NCBI GenBank assembly: GCA_946902875.1
Contig: OX336349.1
Coordinates: forward strand, 13,415,891 to 13,479,890
Length of the DNA stretch: 64,000 nt
Origin: Nematopogon swammerdamellus
Lineage: Eukaryota > Arthropoda > Insecta > Lepidoptera > Adelidae
Direction: 5' to 3'
In this document: positions 11,274 to 30,200 of the stretch, one piece after another
Position numbering within the stretch: position 1 is the stretch's first letter
How the letters are laid out: every line of letters begins with the position of its first letter
The notes under the pieces: model-generated
Told to the model about the DNA's origin: nothing
Databases searched by the model: none
The model's input: the letters and a program-made list of their open reading frames with translations, nothing else
Translations under genes and position numbers: made by a program

Positions 11274-11850
11274 ATAGTAAAACCCGTTTAATACGATTCT
11301 CAAGGGGATGGGCGCAAAAATTGTCTTAAGCGGGAAGAGTTAAAATCATGCAAAGTACACACTTTAAAATCTGTTTACTGTATTTCTGACATAAATCAAT
11401 CTTCGCAATCGTTTACGTGTTACGAAATGAAGAGCTTTCTATGCAGTTTAGTTTGTTAAGAGCATCGTCACTGGAATCAATCGAACAAAGATATCGCCTT
11501 AGTTGGACAACATCTAAGTGAGAGTGCTTGTCGTTGTATTGGCCGTCATGGCACGAAGAAAGATACACACACGTGTTAATTTCGATAAAGTTCGACAGTT
11601 CGCGGCGCTAGGAGCGAGCGCGGGGAGCGGGCGGTGCGCCCGACGCGGGAGCGAGCGTTCCCGAGCCCTGAGCTCGCTTCGGGCGGTCGCACCGCGCGCG
11701 GCGACCTTCGTCACCAAAAGATCGTTTTAAGCGGGTTGGGGTCGTATTAAGCGGAAAAAATTTGTTCGTAAAATGAAGGGGCCAGCACAAAAGATCGTAT
11801 TATGCGGGAAATCGTATTAACCGGGATCGTATTAAGCGGGTTTGACTGTA
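11274..11850. mobile_element. Pogo/Tigger-like non-autonomous element
   Basis: The termini are inverted: 'tatagtaaaacccgttta' on the left and 'taagcgggtttgactgta' on the right, with several internal sub-repeats of 'gatcgtattaagcggg' type near the right end. Such repeated '(t)taatacgatcccgcttaa' termini and TA sites are typical of pogo-family DNA elements. No intact transposase remains; the interior is GC-rich from about 11600 to 11710. Confidence 0.6.
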
Positions 11851-12067
11851 GTATGAAAGTATGTAGGTAGTCACTAGATAGGTACCTAGTATAAATATTG
11901 TATTTATGTAAAAATTTATTTTACATCACACAATATGAAGAATATTCATAAAAACATTTTATATGTATTATTTATGATGAAAGAATATAGTATGATTAAA
12001 AATAGTGATTATTAGATTAAAATGCAATAGACAAAATGCAATAAATTTAGAGCAGGTCACACAAACA

Positions 12068-12190
12068 CACTCCACGGCTTCACTGAACACATCCGGGCTC
12101 GTTGCAAATAGGAGAAGGTTTGAATTGAGCACGACTAGCGAGTGGCCGCTTTGGTTCTCTTGCAGCGCACTAGACATGTCGGCACGCGTC
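12068..12190 (-). repeat. Diverged 3' fragment of a REL-type non-LTR element
   Basis: Read against the 3' UTR of the REL element at 32753-32907 in reverse orientation, blocks such as 'gactagcgagtggcc' and 'ggcttcactgaacac' match, with substitutions and small indels. It appears older or from a sister family. Confidence 0.55.
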
Positions 12191-12693
12191 AAGCACTCAT
12201 CAACTTGTCTTAGTCAAGAACTTTGTACTATCTCACGTAAAAAAATTTACCAAGGTGATGATGATGATGAAATTTACAAAGATTTTTAACAACATTTTAT
12301 GAGAGTCGTGTATAGTAAGGGTTAACCTATAATGATTACAATACCATTTGCTAACAAATCACTTAATGGCTTAACATTTGAATATAACATTAAGCTACAC
12401 GAAACTTACAAAATTTAGGTAAAAATGTGCTATGATGAAATGGAACCTCAAGATCATTTACAAAATTGCATTGTGACAACTCCATATTTACAATCACGTT
12501 TACTGAAAAAGGTACATCTAAAATGGCATTTGTGACTAAAATTCACATACAATTGAAACCTCTACGCAATTAGAAAAAAGGCACAAGCGTTCCAAATATT
12601 GGAACTTGATTTCTGCATAAGACACCGCATCGAAATTAAAATAGGCCTGTTACGAAAGTTATGCGCATAGTAAGTTGTATTCTTTTATAAGTT

Positions 12694-13667
12694 CTACATT
12701 TGAGTTCCGAGTGATAATTGTTTCTTGAAGAAAAATATGTAGAAAGACTGAGTGAAGACAATAAAGAATAAATAGATGCAGACGTCTTGAGCAAGGGTGA
12801 AAATGATCTGGGTCGCCAGCATCAAGCTTTTCACTTTGTTCGGGGAAACTCCGTTCATTACGAGCATCGTGCTCACCACCCCAGAGTCTTCTCTCCTCCG
12901 CCCAATCCATAACTTTGTGAGCTCGTAGACTATCAAGGGCAGAAATATACTCGGCGACTGTGCGCCCATGTAAAGCGTGCCGTATGCTAACTGAATGATG
13001 AGCGATATTAGTATAACATCCAGTTTAGTTACGAAGAGTTTCTCCCAGGCGGTGGGTGGAGCTGGTGGCGTTTGTGGAGCAGATGGTCTTGCAGTGAGGT
13101 TCCGGACAAAATCAGTCAGTTCCGGAGCGTCGTGTAGGATGCCCTCGAGCTGTTCGGGGTAAGGCGCGGAGCCGTTCTTCGGTGACGTCAGGATGAAGGA
13201 TGTTGGGAGTTGGCTCTCCTCATTCCGGTTCGACGGAGTGTCCCCTAGTGGGGAAGCTGCATTCATTGAAAAATAAATTAGTTCAGTTCATCAATCCAAT
13301 TAGTCCAATCCAACTTTAAGAGTGTAATTGGTGACAATATTCAGGGTACTATCAATCATAATAACAAAATCACTATGTATACATGATACATACATGGGAG
13401 AGGTATATGTCCAGCAGTGGACCGATACAGGCTGATGATGATGCATACAAAATATCTCCATACAACAAAATATCTATCCAAAATTTTCTCATCAGGATAA
13501 GTAAATGGCATAATGAGTCAAATTAACAATTATTGCAGAAAGTAAGAACGAATACCTCCGCGACTCGTATTGCTGGGCTTTCCGGTGATGCGCTGCAGGC
13601 GGTCGTGAGAATTTTCGAGAATTCGTCGTCGTCGGGCCTCACGACGCGCCGTGGCAGCGTCGGGCAT
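12694..13667 (-). CDS. CAMLG: GET2/CAMLG-type tail-anchored protein insertion receptor
   Basis: This subunit of the ER receptor (with GET1/WRB) captures the cytosolic ATPase TRC40/Get3 and inserts tail-anchored proteins. Two exons: 13667-13556 (37 codons plus 1 nt, donor gtattc) and 13256-12694 (acceptor atgcag), giving 224 aa. The N-terminus MPDAATARREARRRRIL carries the arginine cluster that family members use to bind TRC40, followed by ENSHDRLQRITG, also typical. The middle is polar and proline-rich. The C-terminal third has three hydrophobic segments, starting at LDVILISLIIQLAYGTLY, SPSIFLPLIVYELTKLW and IIFTLAQDVCIYLFFIVF, as expected for membrane-embedded GET2-like proteins. It is divergent to Caf1-55 across 4.4 kb. 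Identification rests on the N-terminal motif plus topology. Confidence 0.82.
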
Positions 13668-15013
13668 CCTTTTTTATTATTACACGTGTCGGTCAGTTCG
13701 TATTGATGATGGAAATTGAAAGTTTATCGAAAGAATTATGGAATTCATTCACAAGAACCCAAAGCATGAACGAACCCGAACCGTAGCAAAACAGCAGATT
13801 TTTGTCAATCAATAGAATTAACTGACATTGACATTTGTTTGACAGACAGTTAGTTTTTTTTGACTTGACACTTGACAGCTCATACAGCTGCTACTCCTAT
13901 TTCGAAAGCACGATGTATACGAAAGTACTGCTAAATTAAACAAAGTAATACCAAAAAATACATATTTAAACAAAGCACACTCTGTTCATGCCGACAATCA
14001 AGAGAACGGTGTTTCACTGAAATTACTGTTAGCACGGTATCTTGTCCTTATCTATATCTTATTAGCCTTTTACGTCGTGCACGGAGAGATATGCAATGGG
14101 GCTATTATTTTTAGTACCGGCCTTACACTGCTTTAGCGGCGCATATTAGCAAACTGCACTATGCAAGTTTTCTCCCCAAACAGAGATTATTAATAACTAT
14201 CAAAGTGAATGTTTTGGTGGTTTATCAAAAAGTAATCGGGGTTAATTTATAGAAGATGCGTCGCGAATTTAACCCTAACCTAATGTTGAGGCGGCGCATG
14301 TCGTTTTTGTTACGTTTCGTTGAAAACTCCCATAGTGCAGTTTGCTAATATGCATGGGCGTCAATATGGTCGGTCACGTAACATTGTTAGGAAAGCCGCC
14401 CTGATCTTCCCTTGACGTTACCCTCGCTGTCAGCTCGAGACATGACTCTGAACCGTAGTCTTCCCATTACGAAAACAAAAGAAGAAAATTACGAATTGGC
14501 TGTATAGTCAAATGCTCTTTGCCTGCCTATTTATGGTGAAAATAACAACAACAACAACAACAACAACGTAGTCTTCCATATTTAAAGGATAGACCACAAA
14601 CAAAGCGGAAGTTAATAAAGCCGGTTGAAGTGTTGCCATTTTTGTTTTTCACTGGTAGGTTTATTATCAGTGAATATAATGCAAATAGCCTATAAAAAAT
14701 CTAATGTTAAAAAAAAAAAACAAAACTCATTCAGGACAAATTAAAAAAGTATGGCTTAAATACGCTAAACTAAAAGCGTGATCGCCAAAAAAAAAAAAAA
14801 AAAAAGTTAAATGCTTGGCCCAATGTTTTTATTTGTTATTGATTTAATTATCACTCGTGCGTGGGTACATAAATTTGCACTTGAATTCATTATTTTCTGA
14901 ATAGCAACTATATTATAGCAACAACAATGAAAAACTATAAAAAAACAATTACAAACAATGACAAAACATAGTTCCAGAGTTTTTTACGTTTCTTCTGTAG
15001 TGCTGTTCGTGGA
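13668..15013. other. CAMLG upstream region
   Basis: No gene seen. It includes a partial family B repeat (about 14030-14130), a copy of the 14210-14330 repeat related to 2335-2530, an (AAC)n run at about 14541-14567 and poly-A tracts. The CAMLG promoter must lie at its left edge, but no motif stands out. Confidence 0.5.
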
Positions 15014-15879
15014 TACTGATGGGCAAGGATTCAATCCCATTTGGGACCGAATCCTTATTCGAGACTTTATAGGGATTTTATTGGGAAAGTTGGGGAAGGT
15101 TCCTCATTCGATCCTACGAAATAGGATTTTATTTTAATATTAGATTTCAACATCGTGAATGAGTTGTTTTCATTAGTACTAGGCATAATATGGTAGTAGG
15201 TATGTAGATCATAGTTTTACTGGATGAATTCCTATATCTAAATAAATAATGTATCGACAGGTTTTAATTTGAATGCATGATTCCCTAGTTATGTTCACAA
15301 AATAATCAATATCTGTGGTCGTTTGAGCGCGTGTACATTTCGCCGTGATGTGAGAGAGGAAAAAGGTCGGTAATCGAGTCTGTTCAGTGACCGTGACAGT
15401 GTGAAAAGTTAGGTACCGATTTTTTGGTAGATCTACCAATTTCGGTCATGTCATGTCTGACCAAAAAAACATACAGTCGAATTGAGAACCTCCTCCTTTT
15501 TTTGAAGTCGGTTAAAAAATAACGATTTGAGGTCATAATCTACCGATATTTGTTAAATCAATACTAATAATAAATCTGCGAGGGATGGTCATAGAGTAAG
15601 TTACTTTGTTTTATGAGATACTGAGGTATAAGACTCTATGTATGATACTAAAGCTAAATTGACGATTTTTAGAAATATTTTCTGTGAATGTATGTTCCAC
15701 CATAACTCTTAAACCGATCATCTGAATTCGATGAAACATCGTATAAGGATGTTATATCCTATACTATACGACACAGAGGATAACCTAAATAAAATTCAGT
15801 TCCGGTTACGCTAAGATGTGGTTCCCAAACTGAAATGTTTCGCGCGCCATTTAGCGCGAGTAGGTATCAGATATGAGCG

Positions 15880-15957
15880 AGCCGGCGGCGTGGCGGAGCG
15901 GGCGGCGCGGCGGAGCGGGCGGCGCGGCGCAGCGGGCGGCGCGGCGCGCGGGCGGGT
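15880..15957. repeat. GC-rich minisatellite
   Basis: About four imperfect head-to-tail copies of a roughly 17-bp unit, 'gcggcgcggcggagcgg', in otherwise AT-rich sequence. It lies within the hAT-like element and has no gene context. Confidence 0.75.
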
Positions 15958-16577
15958 GCCTATAAAAGCGCACTCCCCATACTATAGAAAGCCAAAATTG
16001 TAATTTGATTCGATCCAAATTTTTTTTATCCTATTCTTATGGTACAAGTTAGGATACATGTAAACTAAATATGACGTCACCGATATGAAACATGTACCTT
16101 TTCGAAGTAAGTAACTAAGGGAGAGGTCAAAAGCGGAGCTTCGTTCAAGTTAACGATATATTTCTCGATGAAAGTAAGTAAATAAGGGCGAGAATATCGT
16201 TTACGCGAACGCAACTCGGCGTTCGGCAGGGCATTAACTTAGTTTCTTTGAGAAGGATTATCATTTACTTGAACGCAGCTCGGCCTTCGGCCTCGTCGGC
16301 CTCTGAAAAAGTATATGGTTTACCTATAGGGAGCTCCGCCTTCGGCGTCGCCATAGGTAACTTAGTTTCTTCGAGAAAAATAACGTTTACCTGAAAGGAG
16401 CTCGGCCTTCGGCCTAGTCAGTAGTTACATATTTTGTTCGAGAAGGTTTATCATTACCCTGAATGCAGCTCAGCTTTCGACCTTCTCGCTTTATAACTTA
16501 CTTTCTTCTTTTGAAATACGAATTTCACAAGAGCGGGCAAAAGCTAGTAAACTATAATAGTTACTAAATATAATACT

Positions 16578-16975
16578 GTTTTATGTAATCCGGTCGCCTG
16601 AGTCGAAGGGGCATATGCACATTCTCCGACCAGCCAATATCACCTCCGAGAAGGTAGGTGCCCGTGCATACCGGAGACTTCCCTGGATTGCTGGATATAC
16701 TGAACTAGAAGAGAACACAGCCGAGCCTGCTATGCGGCCATCTTATATCCAGTACGGTGGTACTAACTCAGTCGGCTACAATTTGAGCCTACAACCTCGT
16801 AAGGGGCAAGGGAAGGTACCTAGTTTTACACCAGTTCTAAACGGTGAAGCAGCAGGTGTAAGTATGCACGTAAATTTGTTCGTCAGAAAAAACTCATTGG
16901 TACACACCGACCGGATTCGAACCTCGGACCTCTTGCATGAGAACCCGATGCCTAAAAACTCGGCCACCCGCCGCT
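16578..16975 (-). mobile_element. tRNA-derived SINE (family S), full length
   Basis: On the minus strand the head reads 'gcggcgggtggccgag' with a B box 'ggttcgaatcc', followed by a roughly 300-bp body and a tail 'ccggattacataaaa'. The heptamer 'taatact' at 16571-16577 and 16976-16982 is a plausible target duplication. Other copies: 36524-36936, 41734-42031, 42550-42958 and 58153-58546, plus partial copies at 19632-19788 and 56664-56778. Confidence 0.8.
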
Positions 16976-17112
16976 TAATACTACTTGTATAATGTAATCA
17001 GAGACGTTATGTCATCAGATCAGAGCGGATAGTCCAAGCGATCCCTTGCAATGACCACTCACAAATACGACTCGTGAAAACTCGTTACAAACTTGCGTGG
17101 CTCATAACGAGA

Positions 17113-17605
17113 TCCTCGCCCTTAATGATTTAGTTTCTTCTTTTGAAATACGAATTTCACGCGAGCGAAGCCGCGGGCAAAAGCTAGTTAAAAACATACT
17201 TTATTCGAGAAGGTTTATCATTAACCTGAACGCAGCTCAGCCTTCGGCCTCGCCCTTAATGATTTAGTTTCTTCTTTTGAAATACGAATTTCACGCGAGC
17301 GAAGCCGCGGGCAAAAGCTAGTTAAAAACATACTTTATTCGAGAAGGTTTATCATTAACCTGAACGCAGCTCAGCCTTCGGCCTCGCCCTTAAGGATTTA
17401 GTTTCTTCTTTTGAAATACGAATTTCACGCGAGCGAAGCCGCGGGCAAAAGCTAATTAAAAACATACTTTATTCGAGAAGGTTTATCATTAACCTGAACG
17501 CAGCTCAGCCTTCGGCCTCGCCCTTAAGGATTTAGTTTCTTCTTTTGAAATACGAATTTCACGCGAGCGAAGCCGCGGGCAAAAGCTAGTTAAAAACATA
17601 AAATC
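17113..17605. repeat. 134-bp tandem repeat array, about 3.7 copies
   Basis: The block 'cgcccttaatgatttagttt' recurs at a constant 134-bp spacing (marker 'ctcgcc' at 17115, 17249, 17383, 17517), with only one or two substitutions between units. Each unit contains 'cgcgagcgaagccgcgggca', a widespread lepidopteran repeat tail. Degenerate relatives continue upstream to about 16080. The array lies inside the hAT-like element. Confidence 0.9.
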
Positions 17606-18021
17606 CTTTCGATCTTAAAATAGGATTAAATCCGGGACTTTATGATAAAATTTCGCTCATATTACAGAACAACTTCACATACTTAACCTTAAAACATAAA
17701 ATCCTCATTCGGTCCTAGAATAGGATTAAATCCGGGATTTTATGATAAAATCCCGCCCATAAAGATTCAATCCCGGGATCGACCCATCAGTATTCGTGGA
17801 TTCTATATGCTTTACTTTCAGAAAGATACTGGTAACATTGGGTTGCTGGCTGTCTATGATCTGCCGGCGGCTGTCTTTCTTTGGTGGCGTGAGTGTTGGT
17901 TTGGTTTGGCGCCTTCGCCGACACCTCGTTCCTTTTCTTCCTTGTTCGTTGTTGACGGTGTGAGTAGTGCGTGGCCTGTTAAATCTGAATATCGTATTAC
18001 TGTAGCACACTGCAAAGCAAC

Positions 18022-24289
<6,268 letters not shown>

Positions 24290-24666
24290 CCACGTCCGCC
24301 CACACGCCACCGCCGCACACCTGCCCGTGCTTAGGAGAGAACCACACCGTGCACATATTACATACTACTGTGAATATATTGGCAACACACTGCAACCAAT
24401 AACATTTTTAGGATACCTCGCCAAAAATGGTGTAGTTTTGTGCAGTGCTGGTTTGGTGTGGGAAATTTCACCAGAAATAGCTCCTATACAAAACATTTGC
24501 ATTGTTGCCAATTGCCACATTTTCTGGATAAATAGTACTTACGTTAAATAATGTCACATAAAGAAAATATAGCAGAATATTAATGAATGGAATAGGTTCT
24601 TTGAGTTGTATTTATAATATTTTTGCTATTGCGTTTACTTGTGAAGAACACTCAAAATGTTGAATA

Positions 24667-25006
24667 AGGTGCTTCGTTATTCATGTCAAATGTTTCGGGA
24701 GGTTTACATACACACTCAAATAAACATGTTACGCAAAAAAAATTATATGTTTTTAGCAATTCTTTTCGAGAAATTTAACAAAACATGTTTGCTACCTAAA
24801 CATTAACCTGTGCTAACGCAGATTAGCTGTTTGTTGTAAGTAAGTCACAAGGTCACTATGATTGGTTTTTACAGCTACTTATTTGATTTTATTTTTTTAG
24901 GAGAAAAAAATGCTCCTATAAACATATGTTTTCTTCTTACGTAAAGTGTTTGTTTGAGTGCGTATGTAACCCTCCCGAAGTTATTGACATGAATAACGAA
25001 GCACCT
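24667..25006. mobile_element. MITE family M2, intact copy, TA-flanked
   Basis: 340 bp with roughly 60-bp inverted termini beginning 'aggtgcttcgttattcatgt', flanked by TA on both sides. It is the uninterrupted counterpart of the copy at 10784-11218. Confidence 0.8.
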
Positions 25007-25009
25007 TAT

Positions 25010-27293
25010 ATAGAACAATATAGAGTAGCGTAGGTCAAACTGATTTAGTGAATAATGAAAAAAAAAACTCGTCGCGACCTATCATTTCCTCCAGCGGATG
25101 AGTAGTCTGGGATCAGTAGTTTCAGAGATATGCCCTAAAAGGAAAAAAGTTGCTCGACTTATCATTTTCCATATGAGAATGAGTAGGATGGGATCAGTAG
25201 TCTCCCGAAGTCTTTTTCCTTTTTTTTTCGAAACGGTTGAACCGATTTTGAAAAAAAAACCATTATTTCAGAAAGAGAAAACTTTTTTTAAGGAAGGAAA
25301 CAAATTTCAAGTCGATCCAACCAGTAGTTTAGGAGTTATAGGCATTTATTGATTTTCCAAGCCTATTCGTAAAGGCTATGATTATGTTCGTATTATTCAT
25401 TGACGTTGCCATAGGTGGAAGGAGGCCGTGTGAGTATCACCTGATACTTGGTTTGCTGGGATTGGTTGAGCGGTTCGTGAGATAGTGGTATGCCGAAAGT
25501 ACATTAAAAAAATTACAGTCGATTTTTGCAAATGGGTAAGACATTACATATGGATTCCATGTCAAAAACACTACACTGTAAGTAATATGAAAACATGCCC
25601 TGAAGCCATATCTCCACTGCAATGTATAGACATGCACGGAGACGGGCTCAAATTTTTTTCTATGTGTTTGTATGGAAGCCTTTCCATTGCGGCTAACGGA
25701 CATATTTCCGTGTGTATGATGCCACAAACCATGTTTTCCGTGTGCTATCTTCTCCCCGTGCACTCTGCCGCATGGCCGCTTGCGATGTAGACAGTTGTAT
25801 GTGTATGCAGCAGGCAAGATGAAATACTTGAATAGAGTGCCATTAGACGCCCTTTGGAATACAGTTCTATTGAGTATGGGGAAAATATTAAATTATATTT
25901 GGCTTTTAAGTTGTGGGTGCGTGCCACAACTTACAGCCAAATTATGGAATTGTGAATCAGATTCTTCGTCTGACGATCTTTCTAATTCGAGTAAAAAATG
26001 TGTTGTGTCGCAGCCATCACTGACCGTCTTCGAAACAAAGTCCGCTCTCTGAGAATAATTAGCGTCAGAATGAAACGTGTGTGCACGTGGGTCGTGGAGA
26101 TGTCCGTGTGCACAGCTCGTGGCTATCGTGACTAGTGTGCGTGCGGTGCAATAGAAAGTCAGCTTTACTAAGGAAGGTGTGGAACTAAGCTTGCGATGGC
26201 TTCACCGAACATATCCGGGCCCATCGACAGTAGAGGAGGGTGTTAATCGAGGTCGGGACTAGCGAGTGGCCACTCTAAATTTAGAGTGTTCTTCCGATAA
26301 GTAAATACAGGTTCGTGTATAGGAAATAACAATTTAACTTATTCATAAGCATACAAATATGCATCTGCAAATATGTCTGCAATCTGCAATAAGTTAAATT
26401 ATATTATTTTCCTAAATTAAGTATATTATTTTCTGTAAACAAACTCTTGTAAGCACGGCATTTGTCAAGTGTGCATGATGTCTGACGGAGTGTAGGAGCG
26501 AATGTATGAGTGAGAATGTATTTTTTTTTTATGAGAATTGGTCTATAATTTGTAAGCTCTTGGTAATGTTATGATTAAACTATGATAAGGTATTTTTGTG
26601 TTTGATTGAATAAAATAAAAATGATTTTTTTTAAGATTTTATAAAACAGTAAAATGCAAGCAAACAAGCAATAACAACATCTTCAGAGATGAAATTTGCT
26701 GTGCACGATGCTCCAGCCACCTCATCCGGTCACAATACAAACAAATTTTGCTTACAAATTAACAAGAGGATAATTATGTACATATATTACGAAAAAGAGA
26801 AACTTCCAACAGTTCAATGCCATCAAGACACATAAGCCAAGCTACCATGCACTCTTCAACCCTTCCAACCAGTTTGTTCCACTTTGTTCTTATGGGTGAT
26901 AGATATCACCTCGTCAAAGTCTATTACTACACATTAGTGCTCTGTTCATATGGGTGAACTTATCCCTCTCTTACACATGAAAAGAAAAGAAAGAAATAAA
27001 CATATTATTTCTTTCTTTCTTCACATGATGTCTGTCTGTTTGTTACTCTTTACTTACTTTGGCTCATCCAGGAAAACTCGACTTGCGTCTTGCACAATGG
27101 CCGGTTACATTGTATCAAGCCGGATTGGTCACGGACAAAACCTACTAATGAAATAAAATGTAATGTAGTGAATTCTGAATTGAACAAGTATACAGAGAAC
27201 ACTAACTAGTGGAGTTTGATCACTAAGGTGGTACCACCCACGTGATCAAAGTGGAACAAACCACTCGGCCAACATGTGCTGACAAGTCCAAAC
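25010..27293. other. Spacer between Caf1-55 and HGD (convergent 3' ends)
   Basis: No supported gene. Text such as 'ggttgaaccgattttg' at 25227-25242 is a common lepidopteran repeat motif. A + strand frame at 25780-26052 has an acidic serine-rich stretch (ESDSSSDDLSNSS) but no recognisable domain. A REL-type LINE 3' fragment lies at 26171-26288. Poly-A-like AT tracts near 26560-26640 could serve transcript ends. Confidence 0.5.
26171..26288 (-). repeat. 3' terminal fragment of the REL non-LTR element
   Basis: The reverse complement matches the last about 118 bp of the element ending '...ccacaccttcct', with a few substitutions relative to the copies at 32907 and 55632. The 5' truncation is at 'aaatttagagtggcc'. 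Confidence 0.75.
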
Positions 27294-30200
27294 TTATAAA
27301 ACTGATGGTTGGTCTGAGAAGAGTTTGGGCAGCTGCTGCCAGCACTGGTAGTACTTGGCGTCGAGCTTCTGACACGTCTCGGCGCCCCACTTGGTGATCG
27401 CCATCGACAGCGAAGATTCAAACATGAACGACTGCAACAAATTGAAAGATTTTAATGCGAAAATTAGGCTGTAATACAGAGAAATAACTAAGAGTTTGCA
27501 CGGGAGATTATGAAAGGTACAAGCAGAATAAACATTTTCGTCAATAGTAAATTAAATTTTTTGGAAGAAAATATCCTTTACATTCTCTTGAAATTTTCAC
27601 TTGGAAATGCAAAAACATGTTAATTTCCAAAGCCATCTCAAGTCATAGTACTGCAATAACACCAAAATGCTATGGACATTTTTGACACTTATTATGTTAA
27701 GAAATTCAGCATTCATGCTAAGCCAATTCAATGCTAATTTGTTATTTATTATCTTGTGAGGTCCCACATCCATACCCCTTCCCCCTGACTTAGTTTTTTT
27801 GGGGTATTTTATAAATGAGAACTGTCGAGATGTATAATATTCACTGCCGGCTGCTTTTTCTTGCCCGTTCTTTCTCGCCGTGCTAATAGAGCGGTTGGAT
27901 AAAAGTTATATTTGACATATAAATTGTAATGTATCACCAATTGGATCAATAATTAAATAGCTATTAGGAAAGTACCTGAGTCCCTTCGGCAACTTTCTGC
28001 GGAGTGAGCTGTGCGTTGGAGGCGGCAGTGAAGCACTGCACGTCAGGTCCGTGCGGCGTCATCATGGAGTGCAGGGACGCGCCGCCCGGCAGGAACCCGC
28101 CTTCCTTCGCCTCGTACCGGCCCAGGATCAGCCCCATGAACTCACTCATACAGTTCCCTAGACAGACAATTTAGTAGTTATAGACATTTCAGTATTCTTA
28201 ATTGTTTTGTTGAGTGAATATTTTCTCTGGTGAAAGATGGGTAATACATAAGTCGTGTCGGTTCATTACCTGACCAAACACTTTAGGCACATCATACAAC
28301 AAAACTATAGATATGAGACACATCATATAATATGATGATGTGAACGAATGTCTTAGGCAGCAAAACTAGAAACAGGGCATTAAACAGTATATTGCAAATT
28401 TGTGCCACGCATCGTTCTTCTATGTTTTAACCTTAACCTAGCCTATGTAATTTGCTCTGTCGTACTCATTGGACCAATGATTACGGGAACATAGAATACC
28501 GATTACCCAATTTTCTATTCCACTCAAGTTCCTAGAATTCACATTGTTACCTACATCGATTTACTGACTTTTGATAATCTGCAGGCACATACTCATCTGT
28601 CATACTCATGTAATATTCTCATTATCTTCATGTAATGTAGCCTTGAAGAATACCTACCCCTTGAAGTAGATTATCAGGTACAGTTGCCAGACAAAACTTA
28701 CTGTGATAGTAAGGTGGTCTGAACGTGTGTTCCTGCACAGACCACCTCGGCGGGAAGATGACGAAGTCGGCGATGGCAACACCGGGTTTGGTCGACTGGC
28801 ACGTGAGCACCGTGAAGATGGATGGATCCTGAAACATAATTCTTTTAGCCTTAATACTGTCTTCTGTTGTCACACTGCAGTATAAAGTGCAGTGGGATGT
28901 GCGCTTTTTCAAGAAGGTAGACTAATAGTTTGTGCTTCATGATCTATGACAGACACGGAATCTAACTACGCTGAAATTGAACGTGAAATGTCTTGCTTGC
29001 TTGCAACGTGCTTCGAAAACGTCACTGGAAGCATCCTACAGAATATGGATAGGTAGAGAGAGGGAGGTCGAGAGCGGGACTGGTGGTTTCCCCGCGTCCT
29101 AGTCAACGCAGACTAGCTGACGAGGGCTTGATGCGAGCCGAAACGTGAAGCATGCGCGGGAAATTTAGAGTGGCCACTCGCTAGTCCCGGCCTCGATTGA
29201 TACCCTCCTCTACTGCCGATGGGCCCGGATATGTTCGGTGAAGCCATCGTAAGCTTAGATCCACACCTTCGAAACAAGACAGCCCGGAGAGACGGGATGA
29301 CGCTGGAAAGACAGCTGGCGACCGGGAAAGACCGTTGACGAATGGGAAAGTCCATTTGACGACCGGGAAAGACTGGTGACGCTGGAGAGACAGACGGGCG
29401 TTAGGCCTAGCAAGCCGCGCCAGGAAATAAAAGCTACGACAGTCAAAAGAGTAAATACCCTCAGAGCGGTCCGAGAGGGAGGGAGGATGAACCGCTCACC
29501 GATCGATATCTCTGACAACCTTGGCATGAATATGGACTTGAAATGCTCGAAGTGTGGGAAACAATATAAGCGAAAAATCTGGCTAGAAAAGCACGTGAAG
29601 GAGAAACATAGCGACAGTGAAGCAGGGCAGAAAGCGCCTGTAAGTTCTCCACCTGACACTATTGACAGAGTACAACCTCACACGTCACAAAGTGTTGCGC
29701 AACCTTCCTCTCACCATGAAGCATTTTCGCCCAGAGACCGACTAAGCTTACCGAGCATATCCGAGACCACTTGGAAGCAACATGATCGATGCCTAGCCGA
29801 AAGACTTGACCTCCCAGGCTGCAGGCAGAGTCCCGAAGATCAGCTGTATGACTTCCAGGGAATAATTTACAATTACTTCTCCGAATTGTACCCTGTTCGC
29901 TATCACCACAACCCAATGGAAAGAGAAAACACTTTCAAAGCAAAGCTTAGGAGAAGGAAGAGAGAGTTGATAAAGCAGCTAAGGAAGGCTAAAGCCTCAG
30001 GAGACAGAAATCTATGCCACCAATTAGCCAGAGCGATGAGATCTATCCTAAAACTCATCCAGAAAGTAGCTGAGCAAATTACGGTTGCTGGCAATGAATT
30101 TCGAAAGGCTCAGAATATAGCAGCTTTCGAGAAGAACCCCTTTTACTTCGCCAAAAAAGCTTTTAAGGAACAGCAGGGTACAATTAGGTTAAGTACGGAC

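Larger units (their letters stand above)
15014..17792. mobile_element. 2.8-kb hAT-like non-autonomous element with 8-bp TSD
   Basis: The ends 'tactgatgggcaaggattca' (15014) and '...gacccatcagta' (to 17792) are inverted copies, and subterminal 'ggattcaatccc' blocks are also mirrored. The octamer 'ttcgtgga' is duplicated on both sides (15006-15013 and 17793-17800). An 8-bp duplication and short inverted ends fit the hAT superfamily. No transposase frame survives; the interior is filled with GC-rich and 134-bp repeats and a SINE. Confidence 0.7.

Noticed and set aside
11518..11730. Arginine- and alanine-rich frames around 11518-11790 on both strands
   Set aside because: They arise from a GC-rich block inside the pogo-like element and have low-complexity translations.
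15818..16003. GC-rich open frame
   Set aside because: It is a translated minisatellite within the hAT-like element.
16905..16975. tRNA gene (also at 36524, 42550 and 58153)
   Set aside because: A and B boxes are present but the cloverleaf is incomplete and each is fused to a roughly 300-bp conserved body with an A tail; these are SINE heads.
17113..17605. CRISPR-like array
   Set aside because: Units are contiguous 134-bp tandem repeats without unique spacers, in a eukaryotic genome.
25780..26052. Possible transposase-like acidic frame
   Set aside because: Only a short serine/aspartate-rich stretch; no catalytic motif or termini.
29255..29659. Minus-strand open frames overlapping the REL element
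   Set aside because: Antisense shadows of the element ORF with no domain.
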